This document shows positions 7,247-15,792 of a DNA stretch of 64,000 nt, in pieces. The stretch is taken from contig NZ_BPQJ01000034.1 in the NCBI RefSeq assembly GCF_022179185.1, forward strand, positions 1 through 64,000, in the 5' to 3' direction. The notes beneath the pieces were generated by a model. It searched no databases, was not told the origin of the DNA, and was given only the letters and a program-made list of their open reading frames with translations. Position 1 is the stretch's first letter; each line of letters starts with the position of its first letter. The position numbers and the translations under genes were made by a program. This DNA comes from Methylobacterium frigidaeris. GTDB lineage: Bacteria > Pseudomonadota > Alphaproteobacteria > Rhizobiales > Beijerinckiaceae.

Positions 7247-9343
7247 ATGACGGGGTGTCCATTTTCCAGCGTGGTCCTCGCGCAGCAGGCGGCGGGACCA
7301 CCCGGACCGATCTCCTTCGCGCAGATCTGCGACGTGATGCCGATCGGGGCGATGACCTGCGATCTCACCACCTTCACGATCGACTACGCCAATCCCTCCT
7401 CGATCGAGCTGCTGCATTCGATTCGCGACACGCTGGGAATCGATCCCGAGGCGATCATCGGGACGTCGATCGACATCTTCCACAAGGATCCCGCCTACCA
7501 GCGCAACCTGCTCAGCGAGCCAGTCAACCTTCCGCACAAGGCGCGCATCCGCTTCGGCGACGAGTGGCTTGACCTGAGCATCCACGCCCTGCCCGAATCC
7601 GGGGGGCGGGTCAGCCGGGCGCTCCTCGTCTGGTCGATCGCGACCGCGGAGGTGCTCAAGGAGCAGGAGGAGTACCGCCTCCTGCGCATGATCGACGACA
7701 TGCCGGTGGCGGTGATGACGGTCGATCCCACGAGCTACCGCATCACCTACGTCAACGAGACCTCGAAGCGCACGCTGGGCCAGATCGAGACGCATCTGCC
7801 GATCAAGGCCTCGGACCTGCTCGGCGCTTCCATCGACGTGTTCCACCGGAACCCGACGCATCAGCGACGGCTCCTCGCCGATCCCGCCAACCTGCCCCAC
7901 CACGCCCGGATCAAGGTCGGCCCCGAAGTGCTCGACCTCCAGGCCTCGGCGGTGCGCGGGACCGACGGCGCCTATCTCGGCCCGATGCTGACCTGGTCGA
8001 TCGTCACCCAGCAGGTCGCGGCCGAGGCACGCATCCAGCAGCTCGCCCATTACGACACGCTGACCGGGCTCGCCAACCGGTCGACCTTCCGCGAGAATCT
8101 GGGGGCGGCCCTCATCCGGGAGGGAAGTGCCCTGGGGCTGCTCTTCATCGATCTCGACGGCTTCAAGATCATCAACGACTCGAACGGCCACCTCGTCGGC
8201 GACGCGCTCCTGAGCCAGGTCGCCGACCGCCTGCGCGCCCTGTGCGACCAGCCCGGCGTGCTGGTCTCGCGCCTCGGCGGCGACGAGTTCGCCATCATGA
8301 CGCCGCAGACGGAGCTCGGTGCGCTCGCAGGTTTCGCCGAGGGGCTCATCGACGCCCTGGTGGCGCCCTACCCGGCGGAGGGAGAGCGCTCGCTGGAGGT
8401 CGGGGCGAGCATCGGCATCGCGGTGGCGCCGGAGCACGGGCACGAGCCGGAAGCCCTCCTCGCCCGCGCCGACATGGCGCTCTACTCGGCGAAGGCCGCG
8501 GGCAAGCGGACCTTCCGGCTGTTCAGCGACGAGATGGAGACGCGGCTCCACGAACGCCTCCGCCTCGAGGCGAGACTGCGCACGGCGCTCGGCACCAAGG
8601 ACGGGCTCTTCCTGTTCTACCAGCCCATCATCGACGTCCGCACCGGCTCGGCGACGGCGCGGGAAGGCCTGATCCGCTGGCATCACCCGGCCCGGGGCTG
8701 GATCTCGCCGGCGGAGTTCATTCCCACCGCCGAGGAGAGCGGCCTGATCCGCGACCTCGGCGCCTGGGTGCTGCGCCGCGCCTGCGAGGATGCGGCGACG
8801 TGGACGGACGGCGCTCGCGTGGCCGTCAACGTCTCGCCGCGCCAGCTCGGCACCGGCACCCTCGCCCCGGCGGTGCTCGAGGCGCTGCTGGCCAGCGGCC
8901 TGTCGCCGGATCGGCTCGAGATCGAGGTCACGGAGAGCGCGCTGCTCGGCGACGAGAAGGCCGGCCTGGCGGATCTGCGTCGCATCCGGGACATGGGCGT
9001 GCGGGTAGCGCTCGACGATTTCGGGACCGGCTTCTCGTCGCTGGCCCATCTCCGGGCCTTCCCCTTCGACAAGATCAAGATCGACGGCTCGTTCGTGCGG
9101 GACGCCGTGACGCGGCCGGACTGCGCCGCGATCGTCGGGGTGGTGGCGGATCTCGGCCGGCGCCTCGGCGTCACCACGGTGGCCGAGGGCGTCGAGACGA
9201 AGGCCCATCTCGACCTCGTCATCGCCGAGGGCTGCACCGAGGTGCAGGGCTACCTCCTGGGCCGCCCGGCGCCGCGGGACGCCGACGTCCCGGTGATCGC
9301 GAGCCTCCTCACGCCGGCAGCGGTCGCCCGGAAGGCGGTCTGA
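7247..9343 (+). CDS. PAS-PAS-GGDEF-EAL cyclic-di-GMP protein
   Basis: 698 residues from ATG 7247. Two related PAS modules of the type seen in chemotaxis receptors come first: about 25-135 and 145-255, sharing SID(I/V)FH, QRxLL and the NLPH-x-ARI motif. Next is a diguanylate cyclase domain with an intact GGDEF at 344-348 and no RxxD inhibitory site, then an EAL phosphodiesterase domain. In the EAL domain the signature reads EGL (473-475), but the other metal and catalytic positions are present: N528, E560/E563, DDFGTG (590-595), K611, E647 and Q667. The protein is soluble, with no membrane segment. Either activity may dominate; the neighbours do not decide it. Confidence 0.9.
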   Translation: MTGCPFSSVVLAQQAAGPPGPISFAQICDVMPIGAMTCDLTTFTIDYANPSSIELLHSIRDTLGIDPEAIIGTSIDIFHKDPAYQRNLLSEPVNLPHKARIRFGDEWLDLSIHALPESGGRVSRALLVWSIATAEVLKEQEEYRLLRMIDDMPVAVMTVDPTSYRITYVNETSKRTLGQIETHLPIKASDLLGASIDVFHRNPTHQRRLLADPANLPHHARIKVGPEVLDLQASAVRGTDGAYLGPMLTWSIVTQQVAAEARIQQLAHYDTLTGLANRSTFRENLGAALIREGSALGLLFIDLDGFKIINDSNGHLVGDALLSQVADRLRALCDQPGVLVSRLGGDEFAIMTPQTELGALAGFAEGLIDALVAPYPAEGERSLEVGASIGIAVAPEHGHEPEALLARADMALYSAKAAGKRTFRLFSDEMETRLHERLRLEARLRTALGTKDGLFLFYQPIIDVRTGSATAREGLIRWHHPARGWISPAEFIPTAEESGLIRDLGAWVLRRACEDAATWTDGARVAVNVSPRQLGTGTLAPAVLEALLASGLSPDRLEIEVTESALLGDEKAGLADLRRIRDMGVRVALDDFGTGFSSLAHLRAFPFDKIKIDGSFVRDAVTRPDCAAIVGVVADLGRRLGVTTVAEGVETKAHLDLVIAEGCTEVQGYLLGRPAPRDADVPVIASLLTPAAVARKAV

Positions 9344-9414
9344 AACGGCGACGCATCAGCCTCTCGGGCCATCAATCCTGAGACATCGGCATTTCGGGGC
9401 ACCGGAAGAACGCG

Positions 9415-9720
9415 TCACGCCCGCCGCGGCAGGGCGGCCCCGAGGAGGCAACCGACGAGGTAGAAAGCCAGCATCAGGGCAGCGGTCTCGAGCCAGAAGC
9501 CTTCCCGCCCCGGCACGGCGAGGGATCCGGGCGCGAGACCGGCGAGGGCCGCCGCCCCGGCGGCGAGAGCAAGGAGCACGACGAGGCCGGCGGCGAGGCG
9601 CGGGCCCCTGCCGGCGGGCAGGCCGGCCCAGCGGCCGGTGCCGGCCCCGATCAGCAGGGCGGCGAGGAGGCCCGGCCAGGCGACGGAGGCCAGGATCGCA
9701 ACGGGGGAGAAGATCGACAC
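9415..9720 (-). CDS. Small inner-membrane protein
   Basis: 101 residues from GTG 9720 (MSIFSPVAILASVAWPG), starting eight bases after the stop of the OmpA-like gene, so probably translated from the same message. Three hydrophobic segments are visible at about residues 5-27, 42-62 and 76-97, with the last ending in a basic GAALPRRA tail. I do not recognise the family. The tight spacing suggests a partner or assembly role for the envelope protein encoded upstream. A much longer frame running from 11679 is antisense or out-of-frame shadow of that gene. Confidence 0.65.
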   Translation of the reverse strand: MSIFSPVAILASVAWPGLLAALLIGAGTGRWAGLPAGRGPRLAAGLVVLLALAAGAAALAGLAPGSLAVPGREGFWLETAALMLAFYLVGCLLGAALPRRA

Positions 9721-9728
9721 GACGGGCC

Positions 9729-11597
9729 TCAGGAGCGCAGGGCGAAGGCGACCGCCCGGCGGTCGGCGGCGGCCCCGGCCGGCGCGGCGGCGATCCGGTC
9801 GGCCGGGATGCCGGCCTTGAGCAGGTAGTCGACGATCGCGGCGGCGCGCCGTTGCGGCAGGCCGGGATCGGGCATAGAGGATGTCTCGGCGGGTTTCGGG
9901 GCGAGCTTCTCCGGAGGTTTCTCGGCCTGCTTGCCGGGCTTCACCGCGGACTTGGCCCGGCTGAGTGCGGGAGCGGGTGCTTCCTTGGGGGCCGGCGGCG
10001 GAACGGTGCCGGGCGGGTCGTCGTGGCCGGCGACCTCGATCCGGGCCTGAGGGCAGGCGCGGGCGAGGCCCGCGACCTCGTCGAGGACGGGATAGAAGGC
10101 CGGCTTCAAATCGGCGCTGCCGGGGTCGAAGCGCAGGGTCGGTTCCGTGGCGAGCGCCGCAAAGGTCTCGCGGCAGGCCGCCGGATCCCGGACCGGGGCG
10201 GCGCCGCGGGCATCGACCGCGACGTCGATCCGCCAGCCGGCCGGCGCGATCCGCGCGGCCTCGGCGGCGACGCGGCGCGCGCTCTCGCGGTAGAGCCCTT
10301 CGCCGGCGACGCGCAGGCTCTGGTCGCGCACCGTGACCTCGCCCTCCGCGAGCTGCCCGAGGATGCCGATCCCGGCGGTCAGACCGGCGATGAGGGCCGG
10401 CGGTGCGCCGTCCGCGAGGCGGGTGCGATCGACGATCCGCTCGCCGTAGAGGTAGGGCCGCAAGGTCGCCCGGATCGCGGCGCGCGCCTCGGCATCCGGC
10501 AGGTGGCCGGTGAGGGTGAAGGCGTCGGGCCCGCGCCGGACCGTGACGAGGTAGGGCGAGACCGGGCTCGCCGTCAGGGCGACCGTGCCGCGGGAGAGGC
10601 CCGCAGGCAGGGTATCGGCGAGGGAATCGGCCTCGCGCACGGCCTGGACGTCGATGGCGGCGCCCCGGATCGACAGGGCAGCGCCGTCGAGCGAGACGCT
10701 GCCCTCCCGCACGAGCGCCAGGGCCGCGAAGGCGCGGTCGATCAGCGCCCGCGCGTCGATCCCGGCGGGGAGCCCGCGAGCGGTGCGCATCGCGTCGGTC
10801 ACCGGGGCGCCGTCGGCGAGGAGCCGCGCGGCGGCCAGGATCGCCGCGCGGTCGGCCTCCGACACGGTATAGCCGTCGAGGCGGAGGCCCTCGGGGCCGC
10901 GGCTCGCCGCCCAGGTGAAGGGCGAGACCAGGGCCGGCTCGACCGCGACCTCCCCGATCGTGAAGCCGGCGGGCGGCCGGTCGAGGTCGGCCTTGAGACC
11001 GGCATAGGCCTCGACGCTCGCCGCCTCGCCGCGGATCGAGAGGACGCGGTCGCTCATCGCCGCGGTGGCGCCGGGCTTCAGGCGTTGCGCCTGCGCGAGG
11101 AGAAAGCGGGCCGCCGCGGAGAAGTTCTCCGGCGCGCCGCGGGCGGCCCGCGCGGCGTCGCGCAAGCCGAGCCCGGCGGGCAGGCCGCCTCCCAGGGTCT
11201 CGGCGAGGGCCGTGCGACCGATCTCCGCCGGGCGGTGGCCGATGAGGTCGAGGCGGTCCGGCGCGCGGTGGATCGCCGCCCAGGTGAAGGGCGCGACCTC
11301 GGCGACGAGGCCGAGGCGGTCGAGGATGCGGCGATGGCCCGGCACGGCGGCGAGGGCGACGCGGGCCTCGTCGAGGGCGGCCTGCATCGGCGCCTCGCCG
11401 CTCGCCACGAAGTCGCGGCCCCGCGCCTCGACCCGCAGCCAGGGCTCGGCCCCGTCGCGGCCGGTGCCCGCCGCGATCGCCGCCGCAGGCGCCTCCAGGG
11501 CGGATTCGAGCCGCGGCTCGGCGAAAGCCGTGGCGGCGACCCACGCACCGGCGAGGAGGGGAAGGCCGGCGAGCCAGCCGATCGAGCGCATCGCCAC
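9729..11597 (-). CDS. Envelope protein with BON-like repeats and split OmpA domain
   Basis: 622 residues. An N-terminal signal-like segment (about 4-26, ending AFA) exports it. The body is built from repeated units of BON-like type, each carrying a motif such as SPFTWAASRGPEGLRLDGY or SPYLVTVRRGPDAFTLTGH, about four copies between residues 90 and 420. The C-terminus is an OmpA-like peptidoglycan-binding domain (LRFDPGSADLKP ... IEVAGHDD ... RRAAAIVDYLLKAGI), but about 50 proline- and lysine-rich residues interrupt it between IEVAGHDD and the RRAAAIVDYL helix. It probably sits in the periplasm bridging membrane and cell wall. The exact role is unknown. Confidence 0.8.
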   Translation of the reverse strand: MAMRSIGWLAGLPLLAGAWVAATAFAEPRLESALEAPAAAIAAGTGRDGAEPWLRVEARGRDFVASGEAPMQAALDEARVALAAVPGHRRILDRLGLVAEVAPFTWAAIHRAPDRLDLIGHRPAEIGRTALAETLGGGLPAGLGLRDAARAARGAPENFSAAARFLLAQAQRLKPGATAAMSDRVLSIRGEAASVEAYAGLKADLDRPPAGFTIGEVAVEPALVSPFTWAASRGPEGLRLDGYTVSEADRAAILAAARLLADGAPVTDAMRTARGLPAGIDARALIDRAFAALALVREGSVSLDGAALSIRGAAIDVQAVREADSLADTLPAGLSRGTVALTASPVSPYLVTVRRGPDAFTLTGHLPDAEARAAIRATLRPYLYGERIVDRTRLADGAPPALIAGLTAGIGILGQLAEGEVTVRDQSLRVAGEGLYRESARRVAAEAARIAPAGWRIDVAVDARGAAPVRDPAACRETFAALATEPTLRFDPGSADLKPAFYPVLDEVAGLARACPQARIEVAGHDDPPGTVPPPAPKEAPAPALSRAKSAVKPGKQAEKPPEKLAPKPAETSSMPDPGLPQRRAAAIVDYLLKAGIPADRIAAAPAGAAADRRAVAFALRS

Positions 11598-11707
11598 ACT
11601 GGACCTCGTCGCGGAACCGCGCGCGGCGGGAGCCTCGCGCGCAAGCCGCCACCCTGGCGCCGGTTTCCGGCATCAGCAAGGCGCGACACGCGATCGGCGG
11701 GCAATAG

Positions 11708-11736
11708 AAAAAGGGTCCCGGCGCGAGCCGGGACCC
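11708..11736 (-). terminator. Intrinsic terminator of the porin gene
   Basis: A perfect 10-bp stem (11713-11722 with 11727-11736) has a 4-base loop and, on the minus strand, a run of five T (11712-11708). It lies about 50 bases past the porin stop. Confidence 0.85.
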
Positions 11737-11755
11737 TGAGGAATCTCGTCCGATA

Positions 11756-11777
11756 GGCGGCCCCCGTGGGGGCCGCC
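11756..11777. terminator. Second hairpin after the porin gene
   Basis: A perfect 10-bp inverted repeat (GGCGGCCCCC at 11756-11765, GGGGGCCGCC at 11768-11777) lies nine bases after the porin stop and just before the main terminator. It may protect the 3' end of a highly abundant mRNA. Confidence 0.5.
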
Positions 11778-11785
11778 GTCGCGAC

Positions 11786-13444
11786 TTAGAAGTCGCGCTG
11801 GACGCGCATGCGGACCTGGAAAGTGTCCGTGTAGTTGGTGGTGGGCAGCACGGCGCCGGCCGAGTTGATCGGCAGGCCGGCGGCGTTGAGGCCGGCGACG
11901 GTGTTCGGGCCGACCGCGGCCTTGTTCACGTCCACCACACGGCCGCCGCCGCGGATGTCGACGCGGTTGTAGAGACCCTCGACACCGATATCGAGGTCCT
12001 TCACCGGCGACCAGATCAGGCTCGCGCCGGCGACGACCTGGCTCGTGTCGCGCAGGGCGTTGCTGTACAGGAAGGCGCCGGGGCTGTTGACCGGGTTGCC
12101 GAGGCCGTTGAAGTTCAGCCCGCCGAGCAGGTTGCGGCTCGTCTTGCCGAAGCTCATCTCGCCGTAGCTGCCGATGAAGGCCGAGCGCAGCTCGGGCGTC
12201 CAGTAGTGCAGGTACGAACCGACCACAGTCCAGCTGGTCGACAGCTCCATCCGGCCGGTCAGCGGGTTCACCGCGGCATCGGTGAAGAAGGTCGAGAAGT
12301 TGCCGCCCTGCGTGTTGTTGGCGCTCTGGGTGTAGGTACCGATGTACTGGGAGTAACCGGTGTAGATCTGAGCGCCTTCGCCGTACGAGCCCTGGAGATA
12401 GAGGGCGTCGCCCGGAGCGATGAACGGCAGGTTGAACTTCACGCCGCCCTGGACGGCCCAGCCGTACTCGTTCTGGACGCGCGGAGCGACGGCGACGCTG
12501 GTGGCCGTGGTGCCGTTGACGATCGGCACGCCACCGAAGCTCAGAACCGTCGCGGCGTTGCCGACGGTCAGCTCGTGCACCGCGGCCGAGAGCTGAGCGG
12601 AGCCCCAGCCGGCGTCGTAGCGCAGCACGCCGACGAAGTCGGGCATGCGCGAGCGCTGGTCGACGTTGTAGAACGCCTCGCCGATCGGCACGCCGGCCGC
12701 GTTGTAGGCGACGACCGGGGTGAAGTTGTTCGCCGCGGCGCCGAAGACCTGGAACTGGCTCGCCGCGTTGCCGGCGGTGGCGGTGCCGAACAGCGGGTTC
12801 TTGCGGAAGATCGGGTCTTCGACCGAGAGCGTCGCCGAGAAGCCCTCGCCGAAGGTCGCGGTGTAGGCGAGCAGGTTGGTCGAGGCGACGTCGGAGCCCA
12901 GCGAGGTGCCGATGATCTCGAAGTCGTGGGCGTAGAAGTCGTAGAACGAGGCCGCGCGACCGGCGGTGAGGCCGGCGAACTGGATGAACGCCTTGTCGAC
13001 GTTCACGTATTGCTGGGCGCGACCGAAGGTGTCGATGCCGGTCGCCGTGAAGGCGTTGGCGATGCGCTCCTGGGTGCCCGACTTCAGGTAGGCGCCGGTG
13101 CGGGAGGCGAGCTCGAAGCGCACGAAGGCACGGAGCGTGCCGTAGGCGGTCTGCGTGCGGGCATCGAGGTTGAGGCGGCCGAGACCGCGGTAGCCCATCA
13201 GGTCGCCGTTGGCGCCGGAGCGGCTGTAGCCCTGGGAGTAGGTCGCCTCGAACCGCGCGCGGCCGGAGACGCGCAGGCAGGTGTCGGTACCGGGAATGAA
13301 GAAGAAGCCGGCACCGTAGGCCGAGCAGACACGAACGTATTCGACAGGCGCCGCCTTCTTGACCGGCAGATCGGCAGCCTGCGCCCCCGCCACGACAGTC
13401 AGGCCGGCAGCCGAACCCAGCAGAAGGCTCTTCACGAGCTTCAT
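11786..13444 (-). CDS. Major outer-membrane porin (Porin_2 type)
   Basis: 552 residues. ATG 13444 is chosen because it begins a clean signal peptide (MKLVKSLLLGSAAGLTVVAG, cut after AQA) and is preceded by GGAGG at the right distance. The mature start ADLPVKKAAPVEYVRVC, followed by a CLRVSGRARFE strand, is the hallmark of alphaproteobacterial Porin_2 trimers, which let small hydrophilic solutes cross the outer membrane. The rest alternates short beta strands and loops and ends in F (VRMRVQRDF), as outer-membrane barrels do. It is longer than many family members. Two hairpins follow the stop, consistent with a strongly expressed single gene. Confidence 0.93.
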   Translation of the reverse strand: MKLVKSLLLGSAAGLTVVAGAQAADLPVKKAAPVEYVRVCSAYGAGFFFIPGTDTCLRVSGRARFEATYSQGYSRSGANGDLMGYRGLGRLNLDARTQTAYGTLRAFVRFELASRTGAYLKSGTQERIANAFTATGIDTFGRAQQYVNVDKAFIQFAGLTAGRAASFYDFYAHDFEIIGTSLGSDVASTNLLAYTATFGEGFSATLSVEDPIFRKNPLFGTATAGNAASQFQVFGAAANNFTPVVAYNAAGVPIGEAFYNVDQRSRMPDFVGVLRYDAGWGSAQLSAAVHELTVGNAATVLSFGGVPIVNGTTATSVAVAPRVQNEYGWAVQGGVKFNLPFIAPGDALYLQGSYGEGAQIYTGYSQYIGTYTQSANNTQGGNFSTFFTDAAVNPLTGRMELSTSWTVVGSYLHYWTPELRSAFIGSYGEMSFGKTSRNLLGGLNFNGLGNPVNSPGAFLYSNALRDTSQVVAGASLIWSPVKDLDIGVEGLYNRVDIRGGGRVVDVNKAAVGPNTVAGLNAAGLPINSAGAVLPTTNYTDTFQVRMRVQRDF

Positions 13445-13818
13445 CGAGACCTCCAAAGTTTCGAGACCCTGGGGGTGAACGACTGTGTCTCGACGAATGC
13501 CGAACCACGCCACTCTTATCCCCTTGCGCCCGGCGCTCCCTGGGGGATGTCATCCGGGCCGCACCGGGTTGTGCCCGGCGCAGAGGCACCATGTGCGAGG
13601 CGCTAACGCCGATCAACCGGCATCCGCGTCCGGGACGGCCAAGGCACCGGCTTTCCGCCGTAATGTTGCACGGACGCCACGAAACCTTACGCGGGTCAGC
13701 TAAATCCGCGCCCATGCGCGTGAGAACTAAAGATCTCGCGCGTCGCTCTGTCGTCTCCTGGGCCGGGAGCCCGTCCCGCGACCACAACCTGTATTTGTCC
13801 CTGGTTGCGTCGGTGGAC
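13445..13818. other. Gene-free region upstream of the porin
   Basis: 374 bases between the divergent porin start and the end of the ABC-F gene. It must hold the porin promoter and leader. I could not pick a confident -35/-10 pair and see no RNA gene; open frames here are short and lack start signals. Confidence 0.4.
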
Positions 13819-15639
13819 TCAGCCTTCCAGTTCCTCGCGCATCATCTCGAGTTCGAGCCAGCGCTCCTCGGCGCTGGCGAGGTCGGTCTCGGTCGTCGCC
13901 AGGGTGCGGGAGATCGCCTCGAAGCGGGCGGGGTCGCGGGCGTAGAGCGTCGGGTCGTCGAGGGCGGCCCGCAGCTTAGCCCGGTTGCCCTCCAGCGCCG
14001 CGATCCGGGCCGGCAGGGTCTTGAGCTCGTGCTGCTCGTTGAAGCCGAGGCGCCGCTTGGCCGTCGGACGGGCCAGCGCCGGCTTCGAGGCCTGGACCGT
14101 GTCCTTGGCCGCCCCCTTCGGGCTCACGGCGCCGCGCGCCTGCACCCCGGCGCCGCGCTGGGCGACCATGTCGCTGTAGCCGCCCGCATAGGCGACCCAG
14201 CGCCCTTCCCCTTCCGAGACCAGCACCGTGTCGACCACCCGGTCGAGGAAGTCGCGGTCGTGGCTGACCAGGATCAGGGTGCCGGCATAGTCGCCGAGCA
14301 TCTCCTGGAGGAGGTCCAGGGTCTCGAGGTCGAGGTCGTTGGTCGGCTCGTCGAGCACCAGCAGGTTGCCGGCCTCCGCGAGCGCACGGGCCAAGAGCAG
14401 CCGGTTGCGCTCGCCGCCGGAGAGCACGCCGACGGGGGTGCGCGCCTGCTCGGGCGAGAACAGGAAGTCCTTCATGTAGCCGACGACGTGCCGGCTCTGG
14501 CCGCCGACCTGGACGCTGTCGCTGCCCCCGCCGGTCAGCACGTCCGCGACGGTGCGCTCGGGATCCAGCGCGCTGCGGCGCTGGTCGAGGAGGTTGAGGG
14601 TGACGTTGGCGCCGATCTTCACCTCGCCCGAATCGGGCTCGAGGCTTCCGGTGAGCAGGTTGACGAGCGTCGTCTTGCCGGTGCCGTTGGCGCCGACGAT
14701 GCCGAGCCGGTCGCGGCGGGCGATGCGCAGCGACAGGTCGCGGACGATCGGGCGGTCGCCGTACGACTTGGACACGTCGCGCGCCTCGACCACCAGGGCG
14801 CCGGAGGCCTCGGTCTCGCTCACCGTCAACGTCGCGGCGCCGACCGGGCCGCGATGCTCGCGGGCCTTGCGGCGCAGCTCGTGCAGGCCGGCGAGCCGCT
14901 TGACGTTGCGCTTGCGCCGCGCCGTCACGCCGTAGCGCAGCCAGTCCTCCTCCGCCGCGATCTTGCGGTCGAGCTTGTGGCGGTCGCGCTCCTCCTCCTC
15001 GAACACCTGGTCGCGCCAGCCCTCGAAGGCGGCGAACCCCTGGTCGAGCCGCCGCGTCGTGCCCCGGTCGAGCCAGACGGTGGCGCGGGACAGGGCCTCG
15101 AGGAAGCGCCGGTCGTGGCTGATCAGCACCAGGGCCGAGCGGCTGCCCTTCAGCTCGGCCTCGAGCCACTCGATCGCCGGCAGGTCGAGGTGGTTGGTCG
15201 GCTCGTCGAGGAGCAGGATATCGGGCTCGGGCGCCAGCGCCTGGGCCAGAGCCGCGCGGCGCGATTCGCCCCCCGACAGCCGGCTCGGATCCTCCTCGCC
15301 GGTCATGCCGAGACTCTCGAGCAGGTAGCGCGCCCGGTAGAGCTCGTCGCCGGGCCCCATCCCCGCCTCGACGAAGGACAGGGTGGTGGCGTGGCCCGAG
15401 AAATCCGGCTCCTGGGCGAGGTAGCGCACGGTCGTGCCGGGCTGGACGAAGCGCACGCCCTTGTCGGGCTCGACCAGCCCGGCGGCGACCTTGAGCAGGG
15501 TCGACTTGCCCGAGCCGTTGCGGCCGACGAGGCAGGTGCGGTCGCCGGGGGCGAGCGAGAGGTCGGCCCCGGCGAGCAGCGGCGTGCCGCCGAAGGTGAG
15601 CGCGATGCCCTGGAGGGTGAGGAGCGGAGGAGCGGCCAT
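13819..15639 (-). CDS. uup: ABC-F family ATPase, Uup type
   Basis: 606 residues with two ABC ATPase domains and no membrane segments. The first has Walker A at 39-47 (GRNGSGKST), signature LSGGESRR and Walker B ILLLDEPTNHLD. The second has GANGTGKTT, LSGGERNR and LLVLDEPTNDLD. An arginine- and lysine-rich linker joins them, and the C-terminus (about 535-606) is a coiled coil as in Uup, which binds DNA and ribosomes. ABC-F proteins act on the translating ribosome; Uup also limits transposon excision and template switching. No antibiotic-resistance ABC-F features are evident. It stands alone between divergent neighbours. Confidence 0.92.
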   Translation of the reverse strand: MAAPPLLTLQGIALTFGGTPLLAGADLSLAPGDRTCLVGRNGSGKSTLLKVAAGLVEPDKGVRFVQPGTTVRYLAQEPDFSGHATTLSFVEAGMGPGDELYRARYLLESLGMTGEEDPSRLSGGESRRAALAQALAPEPDILLLDEPTNHLDLPAIEWLEAELKGSRSALVLISHDRRFLEALSRATVWLDRGTTRRLDQGFAAFEGWRDQVFEEEERDRHKLDRKIAAEEDWLRYGVTARRKRNVKRLAGLHELRRKAREHRGPVGAATLTVSETEASGALVVEARDVSKSYGDRPIVRDLSLRIARRDRLGIVGANGTGKTTLVNLLTGSLEPDSGEVKIGANVTLNLLDQRRSALDPERTVADVLTGGGSDSVQVGGQSRHVVGYMKDFLFSPEQARTPVGVLSGGERNRLLLARALAEAGNLLVLDEPTNDLDLETLDLLQEMLGDYAGTLILVSHDRDFLDRVVDTVLVSEGEGRWVAYAGGYSDMVAQRGAGVQARGAVSPKGAAKDTVQASKPALARPTAKRRLGFNEQHELKTLPARIAALEGNRAKLRAALDDPTLYARDPARFEAISRTLATTETDLASAEERWLELEMMREELEG

Positions 15640-15792
15640 GGCCGGGGGATACGGCAGGGCCGGGCGAAAGGCGAGCCCTGCGCCAGGGAGCGCAGGGGGT
15701 GCCGCCGGCGGGGCTCCCCAAGCCTGTCGGGGCTCTTACAGTGCGCACCGACAGGACAATTCCCACCGCGGGCGCCCCGGAGAGGACCACCG

